DNA of 64,000 nucleotides from Betaproteobacteria bacterium (GTDB lineage: Bacteria; Pseudomonadota; Gammaproteobacteria; Burkholderiales; Burkholderiaceae_D): the NCBI GenBank assembly GCA_025356395.1, contig JANXTA010000009.1:1-64000 (forward strand), given 5' to 3'. A program made the translations under genes and the position numbers. The number at the start of each line of letters is the position of its first letter. Within the stretch, counting starts at the first letter, position 1. Shown piece by piece: positions 1 through 10,273 of the stretch. The notes below the pieces were generated by a model. That model ran no database searches. It was given only the letters and a program-made list of their open reading frames with translations, and was not told where the DNA came from.

Positions 1-837
1 GCGCATCCGCAAAGCGACCTCGTCATCGAGGTCCGCGAGGTGCGGGGCATCGGCGAGATCCCGATCAAGAAACTGCCCGCGCGCGTGGCGAGCCTGACGC
101 GCGCCGCGCCGGACGTCGCCATCGTGAAGCTGCAGCTGCCCGCCGCCGAGCGCCTGCAGTACCTGCCCGGCCAGTACGTCGAGATCCTGCTCAAGGACGG
201 ACGTCGGCGCGCGTATTCGATGGCCGGTGCACCTGGCCTCGTCGACCAAATTGAACTGCACATCCGCCACATGCCCGGCGGTGTGTTCAGCGATCACGTG
301 TTCGGTGCCGGCGCCACGCAGATGAAGGAGCGCGACATCCTGCGTTTTGAAGGCCCGCTCGGTTCGTTCTTCCTGCGCGACGACAGTACGAAGCCGATCG
401 TCATGGTCGCGAGCGGCACCGGCTTCGCGCCGATCAAGGCGATCGTCGAGTACGCCGTGCTGAAGGCGATCGATCGTCCCATCACGCTGTACTGGGGCGG
501 GCGCCGTCCGCACGATCTCTACCTCGATGAACTGGCACGCGGCTGGGAGAACGCCCTGCCATCGTTCCGTTACGTGCCCGTGGTCTCGGATGCGCAGGCC
601 GACGATGCGTGGAAGGGCCGTACCGGGTTCGTGCACCGTGCAGTGATGGAGGATTTCGATGATCTCTCGGGGCATCAGGTCTATGCCTGCGGCGCGCCGG
701 TCGTGATCAATGCCGCGCGGTGCGAATACACCGCGGAGCGCGCTTTGCCGGAAGAGGAGTTCTACGCCGATGCTTTCACGACGGCGGCGGATCCGGTGGC
801 GGCGCCAGCGGTAGCGAGCAGTTCGCTCGCGGCATGA
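1..837 (+). CDS. Flavin/[2Fe-2S] reductase of the CDP-6-deoxy-delta-3,4-glucoseen reductase type (5' end missing)
   Basis: The reading frame is open from base 1, so the start and probably a plant-type [2Fe-2S] ferredoxin domain lie outside the window. What remains is a ferredoxin-NADP+ reductase module: an FAD-binding barrel with the RAYSMAG motif, then an NAD(P)-binding domain with ASGTGFAPIKAI and a C-terminal YACGAP motif. Family members pass electrons from NAD(P)H through FAD to an iron-sulphur centre. Despite the sugar-reductase name, stand-alone copies in betaproteobacteria have no established substrate. The last residues are Ala/Val rich. The next gene starts about 40 bases downstream on the same strand, but nothing shows co-transcription. 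Confidence 0.8.
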   Translation, partial: AHPQSDLVIEVREVRGIGEIPIKKLPARVASLTRAAPDVAIVKLQLPAAERLQYLPGQYVEILLKDGRRRAYSMAGAPGLVDQIELHIRHMPGGVFSDHVFGAGATQMKERDILRFEGPLGSFFLRDDSTKPIVMVASGTGFAPIKAIVEYAVLKAIDRPITLYWGGRRPHDLYLDELARGWENALPSFRYVPVVSDAQADDAWKGRTGFVHRAVMEDFDDLSGHQVYACGAPVVINAARCEYTAERALPEEEFYADAFTTAADPVAAPAVASSSLAA

Positions 838-875
838 GCCCGGTCAGCCCAGCGATTTTCCGAAGGATCGACCCC

Positions 876-2861
876 ATGTCTTTTCAACGCGTGAAGCCGT
901 TCGCGTGCAGCTTGGCGCTCGTGGTCTCGTGTTTACTTCCAGTCAGCGCCCAAGTGGTCGAGCAGGCTCCCGCGGCAGCCGCTCGACCCGGCCTTCCGCC
1001 GGTCGAGCGATTCTTCGGTCCACCGAGGTATTCCTCCTTCACCATTTCACCGGACGGCAAGCTGTTCGCGGCGATCGTGCCGGCTCTGGGTCGGCAGAAT
1101 ATCGCCTTGATCGACCTCGACAAGGGCACCGGCAAGCTTTTGAGTTCGTTCACGACCGAGGACGTCTACAGCTATCGGTGGATCGGCGACCGGACGCTCG
1201 AAGTCAGGACCGCCAATATCGAGGACGCCGGGGGCATCCGGATTCGCCGGATCGCGATGATCGACACCGATGGCCAACTCGTGCGCGACCTGCGCACCAT
1301 GGGCAATCGCGGGGCGGCGGCGATCCTGTCGACGCTCGATCGCAGCGGTGACGATCTCGTTGTCACTTCGTACGAGCGAAGCTACTCGAGCCTCGATGCA
1401 TTTCGTTACGCGCCGCGCACCAACCGCATGGAACTATTGACGCTCGAAAGTCCCGGGGACGTCACCCGGTTTGTCGCGGATCGTGCGGGTCAGGTGCGCG
1501 CGGCCGTCTCGGAATCGAAAGACGGGAAGCGCCGGCTCTTCTCGTATCGCCACGGCAACGACGACCAGTGGAAGGTGCTGCGGGACGAGCCGGTCGAGAG
1601 TGCGTCGCTCTTGCCGCTCTCGTTCGGCTTCGACAACAAGACGATGTACGTCCTGGCCACCGAGAAGTCGAACGGTGACCGACGCGCGATCTACGCCTTC
1701 GACCCCGAGACCAACCAACTTGGAGACAAGATCTACGAGAACAAGGCGATCGATGCTGGCGGCCTGGTGTTCGACGAGGTCCGCAAGGTGCCGATCGGAG
1801 TACTCGACGACTCGCGCGGCGGCGTGACGTGGTTCGACCCCGAGTGGAAGCGGCTGCAGGAATCGATCGACGCGGCGCTACCCGATACCCGCAACTTCAT
1901 GGCGTGGGCCCGCTACGACTCGTCGCGCATCATCGTACGGACCGAGTCGGACACGCAGCCGCCCATCTATTTCCTGCTTGATCGGACCACGCACAAGCTC
2001 GAAGAGGTTGCCGCGGCTTTCCCGTCTTTCGACGAGAAGGAATTGTCGGCTCGTCGTCTCGTCGGTTATGTCGCGCGGGACGGCCTGTCGATCCCGGCTC
2101 ATCTGACGATGCCCAAGCGTCCCGACGGCGCGAAGCCCCCGCTGATCGTGGATATCCACGGCGGCCCGTTCGTCCCGGCCAGCGGATTCGGTTACAGCCC
2201 CGTGGCGCAGTTCCTCGCATCGCGGGGGTATGCGGTCCTTCAGCCCGATTTTCGCGGGACGATTGGCTACGGACGCGCGTTCGAGCAGGCCGGCTGGAAA
2301 CAATGGGGCCTTGCGATGCAGGATGACGTGACCGACGGCGTCAAGTGGTTGATCGAATCCGGCAAGGTGGACCCCGATCGCGTCTGTCTGCTCGGCGGCA
2401 GCTACGGCGGTTACGCGACGCTCTGGGGCCTCGAGAAGGAGCCCGCCATGTTCCGCTGCGGCGTGGCCTACGTGGCGGTGTCGGACCTCGAGTTGCTGTT
2501 CGACGTGAACTGGTCCGATGTCAATCGCGGTGACCTGGATAACAGCTCGAAGAACTTCTATATCCGGACGATCGGCGACCCCGATAAGGATCGCGAGAAA
2601 TTGCGCGAAGTTTCGCCGCTGTACCACGTCGATCGTATCCAAGCGCCGTTGATGCTCGCGTACGGCGCTGCGGACATACGTGTGCCGTTGATTCACGGCA
2701 ACCGGATGCGCAGCGCGCTCGAGCGGAACAACAAGGCCTACGAGTGGGTGGTCTACAACGACGAGGGCCATGGGTTCAACAAGCTCGAGAACAAGGTCGA
2801 CTTCTATCGGCGCATCGACGCCTTCCTCGCGAAGAACCTCGCGCCGCGTACGGCTCGATAA
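876..2861 (+). CDS. Secreted S9 (prolyl oligopeptidase family) peptidase, copy 1
   Basis: This is a 661-residue serine peptidase. The ATG at 876 was chosen because GAAGGA (862-867) lies 8 bases upstream and the protein then begins with a signal peptide ending near SAQ. A beta-propeller-like region (about residues 50-390) precedes an alpha/beta-hydrolase domain. The catalytic triad is readable: Ser509 in GGSYGGYAT, Asp600 in GAADIRVP and His632 in DEGHGF. Relatives in the S9 family cleave short peptides, often dipeptidyl- or acylaminoacyl-peptidase style; specificity cannot be read here. It is exported, probably to the periplasm. A closely similar copy follows 61 bases downstream, so this is a tandem duplication. 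Confidence 0.9.
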   Translation: MSFQRVKPFACSLALVVSCLLPVSAQVVEQAPAAAARPGLPPVERFFGPPRYSSFTISPDGKLFAAIVPALGRQNIALIDLDKGTGKLLSSFTTEDVYSYRWIGDRTLEVRTANIEDAGGIRIRRIAMIDTDGQLVRDLRTMGNRGAAAILSTLDRSGDDLVVTSYERSYSSLDAFRYAPRTNRMELLTLESPGDVTRFVADRAGQVRAAVSESKDGKRRLFSYRHGNDDQWKVLRDEPVESASLLPLSFGFDNKTMYVLATEKSNGDRRAIYAFDPETNQLGDKIYENKAIDAGGLVFDEVRKVPIGVLDDSRGGVTWFDPEWKRLQESIDAALPDTRNFMAWARYDSSRIIVRTESDTQPPIYFLLDRTTHKLEEVAAAFPSFDEKELSARRLVGYVARDGLSIPAHLTMPKRPDGAKPPLIVDIHGGPFVPASGFGYSPVAQFLASRGYAVLQPDFRGTIGYGRAFEQAGWKQWGLAMQDDVTDGVKWLIESGKVDPDRVCLLGGSYGGYATLWGLEKEPAMFRCGVAYVAVSDLELLFDVNWSDVNRGDLDNSSKNFYIRTIGDPDKDREKLREVSPLYHVDRIQAPLMLAYGAADIRVPLIHGNRMRSALERNNKAYEWVVYNDEGHGFNKLENKVDFYRRIDAFLAKNLAPRTAR

Positions 2862-2922
2862 CCCCGTCAGCGATCGAAGGGCCGGTTCAGTACAAGCCGC
2901 CGGTCCGTCAAGGAGATCACGC

Positions 2923-4932
2923 ATGTCTGGAAAATGGTTGGTGGCTGCGCTGTTGTGCAGCCTCACGGGTGTCGCAGCGGCCCAGGCCACCGACGCGACC
3001 ACGTCCGTCGTCGCTCCCCGCGCCGGCTTCCGTCCCGTCGAGGACTTTCTCAAGAAGCCGCAGTACAGCAAGCTCAGCCTGTCGCCGGACGGCAAGCTGC
3101 TTGCTGCGCTCGTGCCGCTCAACGGCAGGCTCAACCTCGCGTTGATCGATCTCGACAAGGGCAGCGCGACGACCTTGACCGCGCTGCGCGATCAGGACGT
3201 CTATCAATACCGCTGGATCGGCGACGAGCGGCTCGAGGTGCAGACCGCCAACCTGAACGAGGTCGCCCGGCTCACCGAATTGAAGCAGGACAAGCTGCTC
3301 GACACGAGCGGTCGCGTGATCCGCGACATGGACAAGGGCTGGGACTATCAACCGCCACGCATCATCGCGGTCCTAGATCGAGCCGGCGACGACCTGCTGG
3401 TCGAGAGCCGGATGCGCAACGCACGCAGCCTCGACGTGTGGCGCTACAACGCACGCACCAACGCCAAGGAATTGCTCACGGCCGACTCGCCGGGCGACGT
3501 TGAGCGCTTCGTCGCAGACCGTGCAGGACAGGTCCGCATCGCCATCTCGGTGCCGCGTGGCGGCACGCGCTCGCTGCTTTACTACCGGCGCGACAATGCC
3601 TCGAAGTGGAAACTGCTGCGCGACGATCTCGCCGAAGAGGATCCGATCCACCCGATCGACTTCGGCTTCGACAACAAGACGCTCTACGTCCTCGCGCGCG
3701 GCAGCGACAAGGGTGGGCTGCTGGACGTTCATACCTACGATGTCGAGACCAACCAGTTGGGCGAGCGGCTGAGTTCAATGCAGGGCGTCGATGCCAGCAG
3801 CCTGCTGTTCGACTGGGTGAAACAGATACCCGTAGGCGTTCGCGACGGCTCGCGCGATGCGGTCTCCTGGATCGACGCAGCATGGAAGAGCGTGCAGTCT
3901 TCGATCGACACCGCACTGCCCGGTACCCGAAACACGCTGACCTGGGGACGCTACGAGCCGAGCCGCATCCTGGTCGCGACCGAGTCGGCGAGCCAGCCGC
4001 CGATCTTCTACCTGTTCGACCGCAGGAACGGCCGCATGCAGGAGGTCGTCTCAGCCTATCCCTGGCTGAAGGAGAAGGACCTGTCGGCGCGCGAGTTCGT
4101 GCGCTACCAGGCGCGCGACGGACTTTCGATTCCGGCTTACCTGACGATGCCGCGCCATCCCGATGGCGCCAAGCCGCCGTTGATCGTGGATATCCACGGC
4201 GGCCCCTTCGTGCGGACGGAAGGATTCGGCTTCAACTCCGATGCGCAGCTGTTCGCGTCACGTGGCTACGCCGTGCTTCAACCCGATTTCCGCGGGACGC
4301 AGGGCTACGGAGACGCCTTCTTCAAGGCAGGATTCCGGCAGTGGGGCCTCGCCATGCAGGACGACGTCACCGACGGCGTCAAGTGGCTGATCGAGACCGG
4401 CAAGGTGGATGCCGATCGGGTCTGCCTGTTCGGTGCGAGCTACGGGGGTTACGCGACGCTGTGGGGCCTCGAGAAGGAGCCGCAGATGTTCCGTTGCGGC
4501 GTCGCCCAGGTCGCCGTCTCGGACCTTGAACTGATGTTCGACGTCAGCTGGTCTGACTTCATGCAGGCCGAGCGCGGTGGCGACACTACCAACTCACTGA
4601 TCCGGAGGATCGGCGACCCCTCCACGGACCGAGAGAAGATGCGTGCCGTCTCCCCGGTCTATCACACCGAGCGCATCCAGGCGCCGGTCCTGCTGGCCTA
4701 TGGCGCGTCCGATCGGCGCGTGCCGCTGGTGCACGGCAAGGCGATGCGCAGCGCGCTCGAAAAGTACGGCAAGTCCTACGAATGGCTGGTCTACGACGAC
4801 GAGGGTCACGGCTTCTACAAGGATGAGAACAACTTCGACTTCTATCGAAGGGTCGACGCGTTTCTCGCGAAGAACCTCGCACCGCGGCCACCCTCGACCA
4901 CGACCGCAGCCACGACGACAAAGGCTCCATGA
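2923..4932 (+). CDS. Secreted S9 (prolyl oligopeptidase family) peptidase, copy 2
   Basis: This is a 669-residue paralogue of the preceding gene. AAGGAG at 2910-2915 fixes the ATG at 2923, and a signal peptide ending around AAAQA follows. The triad is Ser506 (GASYGGYAT), Asp597 (GASDRRVP) and His629 (DEGHGF). Long stretches match copy 1, for example DDVTDGVKWLIE and YGGYATLWGLEKEP, while the propeller part has diverged more. It differs at the C-terminus by a Thr/Ala/Pro tail. The 61-base gap and same strand suggest the pair is co-transcribed. Retention of both complete triads argues that both are active and may differ in substrate preference, which is inference. Confidence 0.9.
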   Translation: MSGKWLVAALLCSLTGVAAAQATDATTSVVAPRAGFRPVEDFLKKPQYSKLSLSPDGKLLAALVPLNGRLNLALIDLDKGSATTLTALRDQDVYQYRWIGDERLEVQTANLNEVARLTELKQDKLLDTSGRVIRDMDKGWDYQPPRIIAVLDRAGDDLLVESRMRNARSLDVWRYNARTNAKELLTADSPGDVERFVADRAGQVRIAISVPRGGTRSLLYYRRDNASKWKLLRDDLAEEDPIHPIDFGFDNKTLYVLARGSDKGGLLDVHTYDVETNQLGERLSSMQGVDASSLLFDWVKQIPVGVRDGSRDAVSWIDAAWKSVQSSIDTALPGTRNTLTWGRYEPSRILVATESASQPPIFYLFDRRNGRMQEVVSAYPWLKEKDLSAREFVRYQARDGLSIPAYLTMPRHPDGAKPPLIVDIHGGPFVRTEGFGFNSDAQLFASRGYAVLQPDFRGTQGYGDAFFKAGFRQWGLAMQDDVTDGVKWLIETGKVDADRVCLFGASYGGYATLWGLEKEPQMFRCGVAQVAVSDLELMFDVSWSDFMQAERGGDTTNSLIRRIGDPSTDREKMRAVSPVYHTERIQAPVLLAYGASDRRVPLVHGKAMRSALEKYGKSYEWLVYDDEGHGFYKDENNFDFYRRVDAFLAKNLAPRPPSTTTAATTTKAP

Positions 4933-4988
4933 CCGACGTCGTTCGAACGATCGCGGCCGCATCCGTCCCGACCCCGGAGTGACGCCTC

Positions 4989-5606
4989 GTGTACGTTCCG
5001 AAGCACTTCGCGCACGACGATCACGCCGACCTGCTCGCCGTGATGCGCGAGCACGCGTTCGCGACCCTGTTCGCGAGCGTCGACGGCGAGCCCTTCGCGA
5101 CGCACGCGCCGGTGCGCGTCGAACGCGCGGCCGACGGCACGCTCCGGATCGAGGGTCACGTGGCGACGATGAATCCCCACGCGAGGTCGCTGGCCGGCGC
5201 GCGCACGATGGTCATCTTCCAGGGACCGCACACCTACATCTCCCCCACGCTGTATCGCTCGCCGGGTCGAGTGCCGACGTGGAACTACATCGCGGTGCAC
5301 GCGATCGGGACGACGCGGACGATCGACGACCTTGCCGACAAGCACGCGTTGCTGATGCGTCTCATCGCCAACCACGAGCCGGGCTTCAACGCGACCTTCG
5401 AACAGTTCGACGCGCGGCATCGCGATGCGCTGCTGTCGGCCATCACGGGCTTCGAGATCGTCGTCGACAAGCTCGAAGGGAAGTTCAAGCTCGGGCAGAA
5501 CCGCCTGGCCGACAACGTCGCCGACATGCAGGCCGTCCACGAAGAAGGCGATGCCGATCGACGCGCCATCGCGCAGTGGATGAAGCGCCTCGGATACTGG
5601 AGCTGA
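4989..5606 (+). CDS. PaiB-like FMN-binding split-barrel protein
   Basis: This 205-residue protein starts with GTG at 4989 (MYVPKHFAHDD). The opening MYxPxHF and the internal FQGPHTYISPTLY and VPTWNYIAVHA stretches are hallmarks of the PaiB/FMN-binding negative regulator family, whose Bacillus member affects sporulation and protease synthesis. The fold is a pyridoxamine-phosphate-oxidase-like split barrel. In proteobacteria the role is unproven, and a flavin-dependent reductase or a heme-utilisation-like function is also possible. It lies 56 bases after the S9 peptidases on the same strand and ends 12 bases from the convergent VTT gene. Confidence 0.85.
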   Translation: MYVPKHFAHDDHADLLAVMREHAFATLFASVDGEPFATHAPVRVERAADGTLRIEGHVATMNPHARSLAGARTMVIFQGPHTYISPTLYRSPGRVPTWNYIAVHAIGTTRTIDDLADKHALLMRLIANHEPGFNATFEQFDARHRDALLSAITGFEIVVDKLEGKFKLGQNRLADNVADMQAVHEEGDADRRAIAQWMKRLGYWS

Positions 5607-5618
5607 CGCGACGGTCGC

Positions 5619-6326
5619 TCAGCGTCCGATGCTTTTGCGCATGGCCCAGCGCCTGAGCGACCAGGCGATCACCAGCACGGCGACCGCGACACCGATCAGC
5701 GCGAACAGTCGCCCCCACCCCGGCTCGGCCAGCCACGCATCGAACTCGCTGGCCAGGCCCGCCATCACCGCGATCACCGGCAGGATGCCGATCGACGTGC
5801 CGAGGATGAAGTCCGCGAAGCCGATTCGCGATGCGCCGGCGATCACGTTCTGGACGGAATAGGGGATCGGCGTCAGCCGGACCAGCGCGACCGCGACGAA
5901 GCCGCGGCGTGCGAGCAGCCGGTTGAGGTTGTCGAGCCGCGAGCCGCCGCGTTTCGCGAGCCATTGGTCCACCGTGCCGCGTGCGCCGAAGCGCCCAATT
6001 GCATACACGACGCTTCCGTTGACCATCATTCCGGCGAAGGCATACAGGGTGCCGGGCCAGACGCCGAAGAGCAGGACCGTCGCGCCGATCACGAGCGTTC
6101 CGGGCGCGGCCATCAAGCCCGCGACGACGTGGAACGCGATCACTACCATGGGCGCCATCGGCCACGCCCGCACCTGCTGCTCGTAAGCGGCAAGCACGCG
6201 CGGATCGAGGAGGTGCGACAGCGGTGTCACGGTCCATGCGATGGCCAGCGCGACCAGCACGACTGCGATCGCCGCGGCCGCAGAGACGCGCGTGCGGAAA
6301 ACGGGAGAGGACGGTGAAGCCGGCAT
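5619..6326 (-). CDS. VTT-domain (TVP38/TMEM64, DedA-like) membrane protein
   Basis: This 235-residue integral membrane protein has a hydrophobic N-terminal helix at about residues 13-33 and further membrane segments. It carries the VTT signature, with GxxxxAPGTLVIGATVLLFG in the first half and RLTPIPYSVQNVIAGASRI in the second. Members of this superfamily act as lipid scramblases or transporters in several systems, but this subfamily has no assigned substrate. It is 41 bases downstream of livF on the same strand and may be the last gene of the liv operon by read-through. No functional link to amino-acid uptake is known. Confidence 0.85.
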   Translation of the reverse strand: MPASPSSPVFRTRVSAAAAIAVVLVALAIAWTVTPLSHLLDPRVLAAYEQQVRAWPMAPMVVIAFHVVAGLMAAPGTLVIGATVLLFGVWPGTLYAFAGMMVNGSVVYAIGRFGARGTVDQWLAKRGGSRLDNLNRLLARRGFVAVALVRLTPIPYSVQNVIAGASRIGFADFILGTSIGILPVIAVMAGLASEFDAWLAEPGWGRLFALIGVAVAVLVIAWSLRRWAMRKSIGR

Positions 6327-6367
6327 CGCCGAAGTCTATCCGCCCGGAGCGCGGGCTCCGGACCGGC

Positions 6368-7107
6368 CTATTCGCCGAGGTAGGCGGCGCGTACCTTCGG
6401 ATCGTCGAGCATCGTCGACGCGGTGCCGGTCATCGTGATCAGGCCCGACTCCATCACGTAGCCGCGGTCGGCGGCCTGCAACGCGAGCCGCGCGTTCTGC
6501 TCGACTAGCAGGATGGTCATGCCCTGCGAACGGATGTCGCGCACGACCTCGAAGATCTTCTCGACCATGATCGGCGACAGGCCCATCGACGGCTCGTCGA
6601 GCAGCAGCAGCTTGGGGTGGCCCATCAGTGCGCGCGCCATCGCCAGCATCTGCTGCTCACCGCCGGACATCGTGCCGGCGAGCTGCGCGGCGCGCTCCTT
6701 CAGCCGCGGGAAGGTGACGAACATGCGCTCGATGTCGGCCTTGATCCCGGCCTCGTCGGTGCGCACGTACGCGCCCATGCGGAGGTTCTCGACGATCGTC
6801 ATGCGCGAGAACACGCCACGGCCTTCCGGGACCATCGCCAGCCCCTGTTCCAGCAGCTTGAAGGTCGGCATCCCGGCGAGACTTGCGCCGAGATAGCGGA
6901 TCTCGCCGCCGGCCGGTTGCAGCAGGCCGGTGATGGCCTTGAGCGTCGTGGTCTTGCCGGCGCCGTTGGCGCCGATCAGCGTGACCAGCTCGCCCACCCG
7001 GATCTCGAGGTCGATGCCCTTGACAGCCTTGATGCCGCCGTAGTTGACCTTGAGCCCCTGGATCGCGAGCATCGTCTCCGCGAGTGCCGGCTTGAGGACG
7101 GCGGCCA

Positions 7108-7108
<1 letters not shown>
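6368..7108 (-). CDS. livF: Branched-chain amino acid ABC transporter ATPase LivF
   Basis: This 246-residue ABC ATPase has Walker A GANGAGKTT, signature MSGGEQQ and Walker B LLLLDEPSMGLSP. The C-terminal GYVMESGLITMTG is typical of LivF. It pairs with LivG to power the LivHM permease for branched-chain or other hydrophobic amino acids. Its ATG shares one base with the livG stop (7108), so translation is probably coupled. A second in-frame ATG, at the MLAIQGLKVNYGG sequence, is closer to the usual family start, so the first dozen residues may not be translated. Confidence 0.92.
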
Positions 7109-7932
<824 letters not shown>

Positions 7933-7934
7933 GG

Positions 7935-9161
7935 TCAGGCTCCTTCGGCCGCGGCGCGCTTGGCCTTGATGCCGCCGAGCCCCTTGCCGTGTTCGGGCGC
8001 GGGCCACAGTCCCGCCGGTTTGAGCAGCATGACACCGACCATCGCGAGCCCGTACAGCAGCTGGCGGATCACCTCGGCATCGACCAGCACGTGCCCGAAC
8101 AGCTTCTCCTGCACCGGCACCGCGATGTGCCGCAGCACCTCGGGGAAGGCCGCCAGCAGAACGCCGCCGAGCACGACACCGGGGATGTGTCCCATGCCGC
8201 CGAGCACCACCATCGCCAGGACGACGATCGACTGCAGCAGCCCGAACGACTCGGGCGACACGAAGCCCTGGAACGCCGCGAACATCGTGCCCGACACGCC
8301 GCCGAACGACGCGCCCATCGCGAACGCGAGCAGCTTGACGTTGCGCGTGTTGATGCCCATCGCCTTGGCCGCCACCTCGTCCTCGCGGATCGCGACCCAC
8401 GCGCGGCCGATGCGCGAGTTCTGCAGTCGCAGCGAGAAGAAGACGATGACGACGACCAGCGCGAGGAACAGGAAGTAATAGAGCTGCACCACCGAGAACG
8501 AGTAGCCGAGGATGACCGCGGGCTCGCCGAACGAGACGCCGCCGATCGAGACCGGATCGATCTTCAGGATGCCCTTCGGCCCGTTGGTGATGTTGACGGG
8601 CGAGTTCAGGTTGTTCATGAAGATACGGATGATCTCGCCAAACCCGAGCGTGACGATCGCCAGGTAGTCGCCGCGCAGCTTCAGCGTCGGGGCGCCGAGG
8701 ATGATGCCGAAGGTCCCCGCAACCAGGGCGCCGAGCGGCACGATCACCCACACCGGCAAGTGGATGCCGTGTGCGGTCACGTTGGCGCCGAACAGGTTGA
8801 CCAGCCACGCGCCGAGTTGCGGATAGGTGTCGACGAAGGACTGCAGCACGATCGCGAACTGCGGCGACGCGAGCAGCGCCGCCATGTACGCGCCGACCGC
8901 GTAGAACGCGATGTAGCCGAGGTCGAGCAGGCCGGCGAAGCCCACGACGATGTTCAGCCCCAGCGCCAACATGATGTACAGCAGCGCGAGGTCGAGGATG
9001 CGCACCCACGAGTCGCCGCCCGCGTGCGCCGCGAAGAAGGGCGCGATCAGCAGCACGACGACCAGCAGCGCCATGCCCTTGTAGGCCTTCGGGCTCGGCG
9101 CGCCCAGCGGCAGCGCCGGATCGATCTCCACGTCGTGCGAGGACGAAGACTGCATGCTCAT
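7935..9161 (-). CDS. livM: Branched-chain amino acid ABC transporter permease LivM
   Basis: This 408-residue polytopic permease has the characteristic GLLDLGYIAFYAVGAY motif and the RIGRAWVAIREDEVAA cytoplasmic loop that contacts the ATPases. The ATG at 9161 overlaps the livH stop as ATGA (4 bases). The N-terminus is a polar Ser/His/Asp segment before the first membrane helix. Together with LivH it forms the transmembrane channel. The ending EHGKGLGGIKAKRAAAEGA is a charged cytoplasmic tail. Confidence 0.92.
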   Translation of the reverse strand: MSMQSSSSHDVEIDPALPLGAPSPKAYKGMALLVVVLLIAPFFAAHAGGDSWVRILDLALLYIMLALGLNIVVGFAGLLDLGYIAFYAVGAYMAALLASPQFAIVLQSFVDTYPQLGAWLVNLFGANVTAHGIHLPVWVIVPLGALVAGTFGIILGAPTLKLRGDYLAIVTLGFGEIIRIFMNNLNSPVNITNGPKGILKIDPVSIGGVSFGEPAVILGYSFSVVQLYYFLFLALVVVIVFFSLRLQNSRIGRAWVAIREDEVAAKAMGINTRNVKLLAFAMGASFGGVSGTMFAAFQGFVSPESFGLLQSIVVLAMVVLGGMGHIPGVVLGGVLLAAFPEVLRHIAVPVQEKLFGHVLVDAEVIRQLLYGLAMVGVMLLKPAGLWPAPEHGKGLGGIKAKRAAAEGA

Positions 9162-10087
9162 GCGCGGTCCGCCACGCGTTCGCCCATGATCCCCGAGGGC
9201 CTGAGCGTCAGCACGATGATGAGCACGATGAACGCGAAGATGTCCTGGTAGTCGCTGCCGAGGAAGCCGTGCGTGACGTCGCCGATGTAGCCGGCCCCGA
9301 GCGCCTCGACGATGCCGAGGATCAGGCCGCCGACCATCGCGCCGTAGATGTTGCCGATGCCACCGAGCACCGCGGCGGTGAAGGCCTTCAGTCCGGGGAT
9401 GAAGCCCATGTAGAAGTGGGCGATGGAATAGTTGGCCGCGATCATCACGCCGGCCACGGCCGCCAGCGCGGCGCCGATCGCGAACGTGGCGACGATGACG
9501 CGATTCGAGTCGACGCCCATCAGGCTGGCGATGCGCGGATTCTCGGCGGTGGCCCGCATCGCGCGACCGAGCTTGGTCTTCTCCACCAGCAGCACGAGGC
9601 CGATCATCATCAGCGCCGCGACGATCAGGATCATGATCTGCGTCGGCGTGATCAGCGCCCCACCGATGTCGATGCCCGTGTTCGGCAGCAGCGGCGGGAA
9701 CACCTTGTAGTTGCGTCCGAAGATGATCATCGCGAGCGTCTGCAGAATGATCGACACGCCGATCGCGGTGATCAGCGGCGCGAGACGCGGCGCGTTGCGC
9801 AGCGGTCGATAAGCCACCCGCTCGATCGTCACGTTGACGATGATGCAGACCGGGATCGCGGCGATCAGGCCCGCCACCAGCAGCAGCGGTCCGGGGATGC
9901 CGGGCGCGACGGCGTGCAGCCCGGTGACCACCGCGTACGCGGTCAGCGCCCCGACCATCAACACGTCGCCGTGCGCGAAGTTGATCAGGTTGAGGATGCC
10001 GTACACCATCGTGTAGCCGAGGGCGATCAGCGCGTAGATGCTGCCGACGACGAGCCCGTTGAGGATCTGCTGAAAGAGGATTTCCAT
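9158..10087 (-). CDS. livH: Branched-chain amino acid ABC transporter permease LivH
   Basis: This 309-residue permease has the family signature NGLVVGSIYALIALGYTMVYGILNLINFAHGD near the N-terminus (residues 10-40), and RAMRATAENPRIASLMGVD in the ATPase-coupling loop. It is the first gene of the livHMGF cluster; the genes overlap or sit within a few bases of each other, so one transcript is likely. About 186 bases separate it from the putA stop on the same strand, enough for its own promoter. The cluster has no substrate-binding protein gene of its own; a candidate lies beyond putA at 14225. Confidence 0.92.
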   Translation of the reverse strand: MEILFQQILNGLVVGSIYALIALGYTMVYGILNLINFAHGDVLMVGALTAYAVVTGLHAVAPGIPGPLLLVAGLIAAIPVCIIVNVTIERVAYRPLRNAPRLAPLITAIGVSIILQTLAMIIFGRNYKVFPPLLPNTGIDIGGALITPTQIMILIVAALMMIGLVLLVEKTKLGRAMRATAENPRIASLMGVDSNRVIVATFAIGAALAAVAGVMIAANYSIAHFYMGFIPGLKAFTAAVLGGIGNIYGAMVGGLILGIVEALGAGYIGDVTHGFLGSDYQDIFAFIVLIIVLTLRPSGIMGERVADRA

Positions 10088-10273
10088 CCATGGTCCCGCG
10101 CGGGGGCGGGGTCACTCCCTTCATTCAACGACTGCGGTCGGGTAGCGCGGCGGTCGGTTTCGACCTTTCGAACGACGCGGTGCGAATGCACTCGCGATCG
10201 TCCGGCGTGCAGACGCAATTGCCATGCCCAAGCGGAGAGCATGTTACAGGACGAAGTCCGGCGGAAAGGTCGT

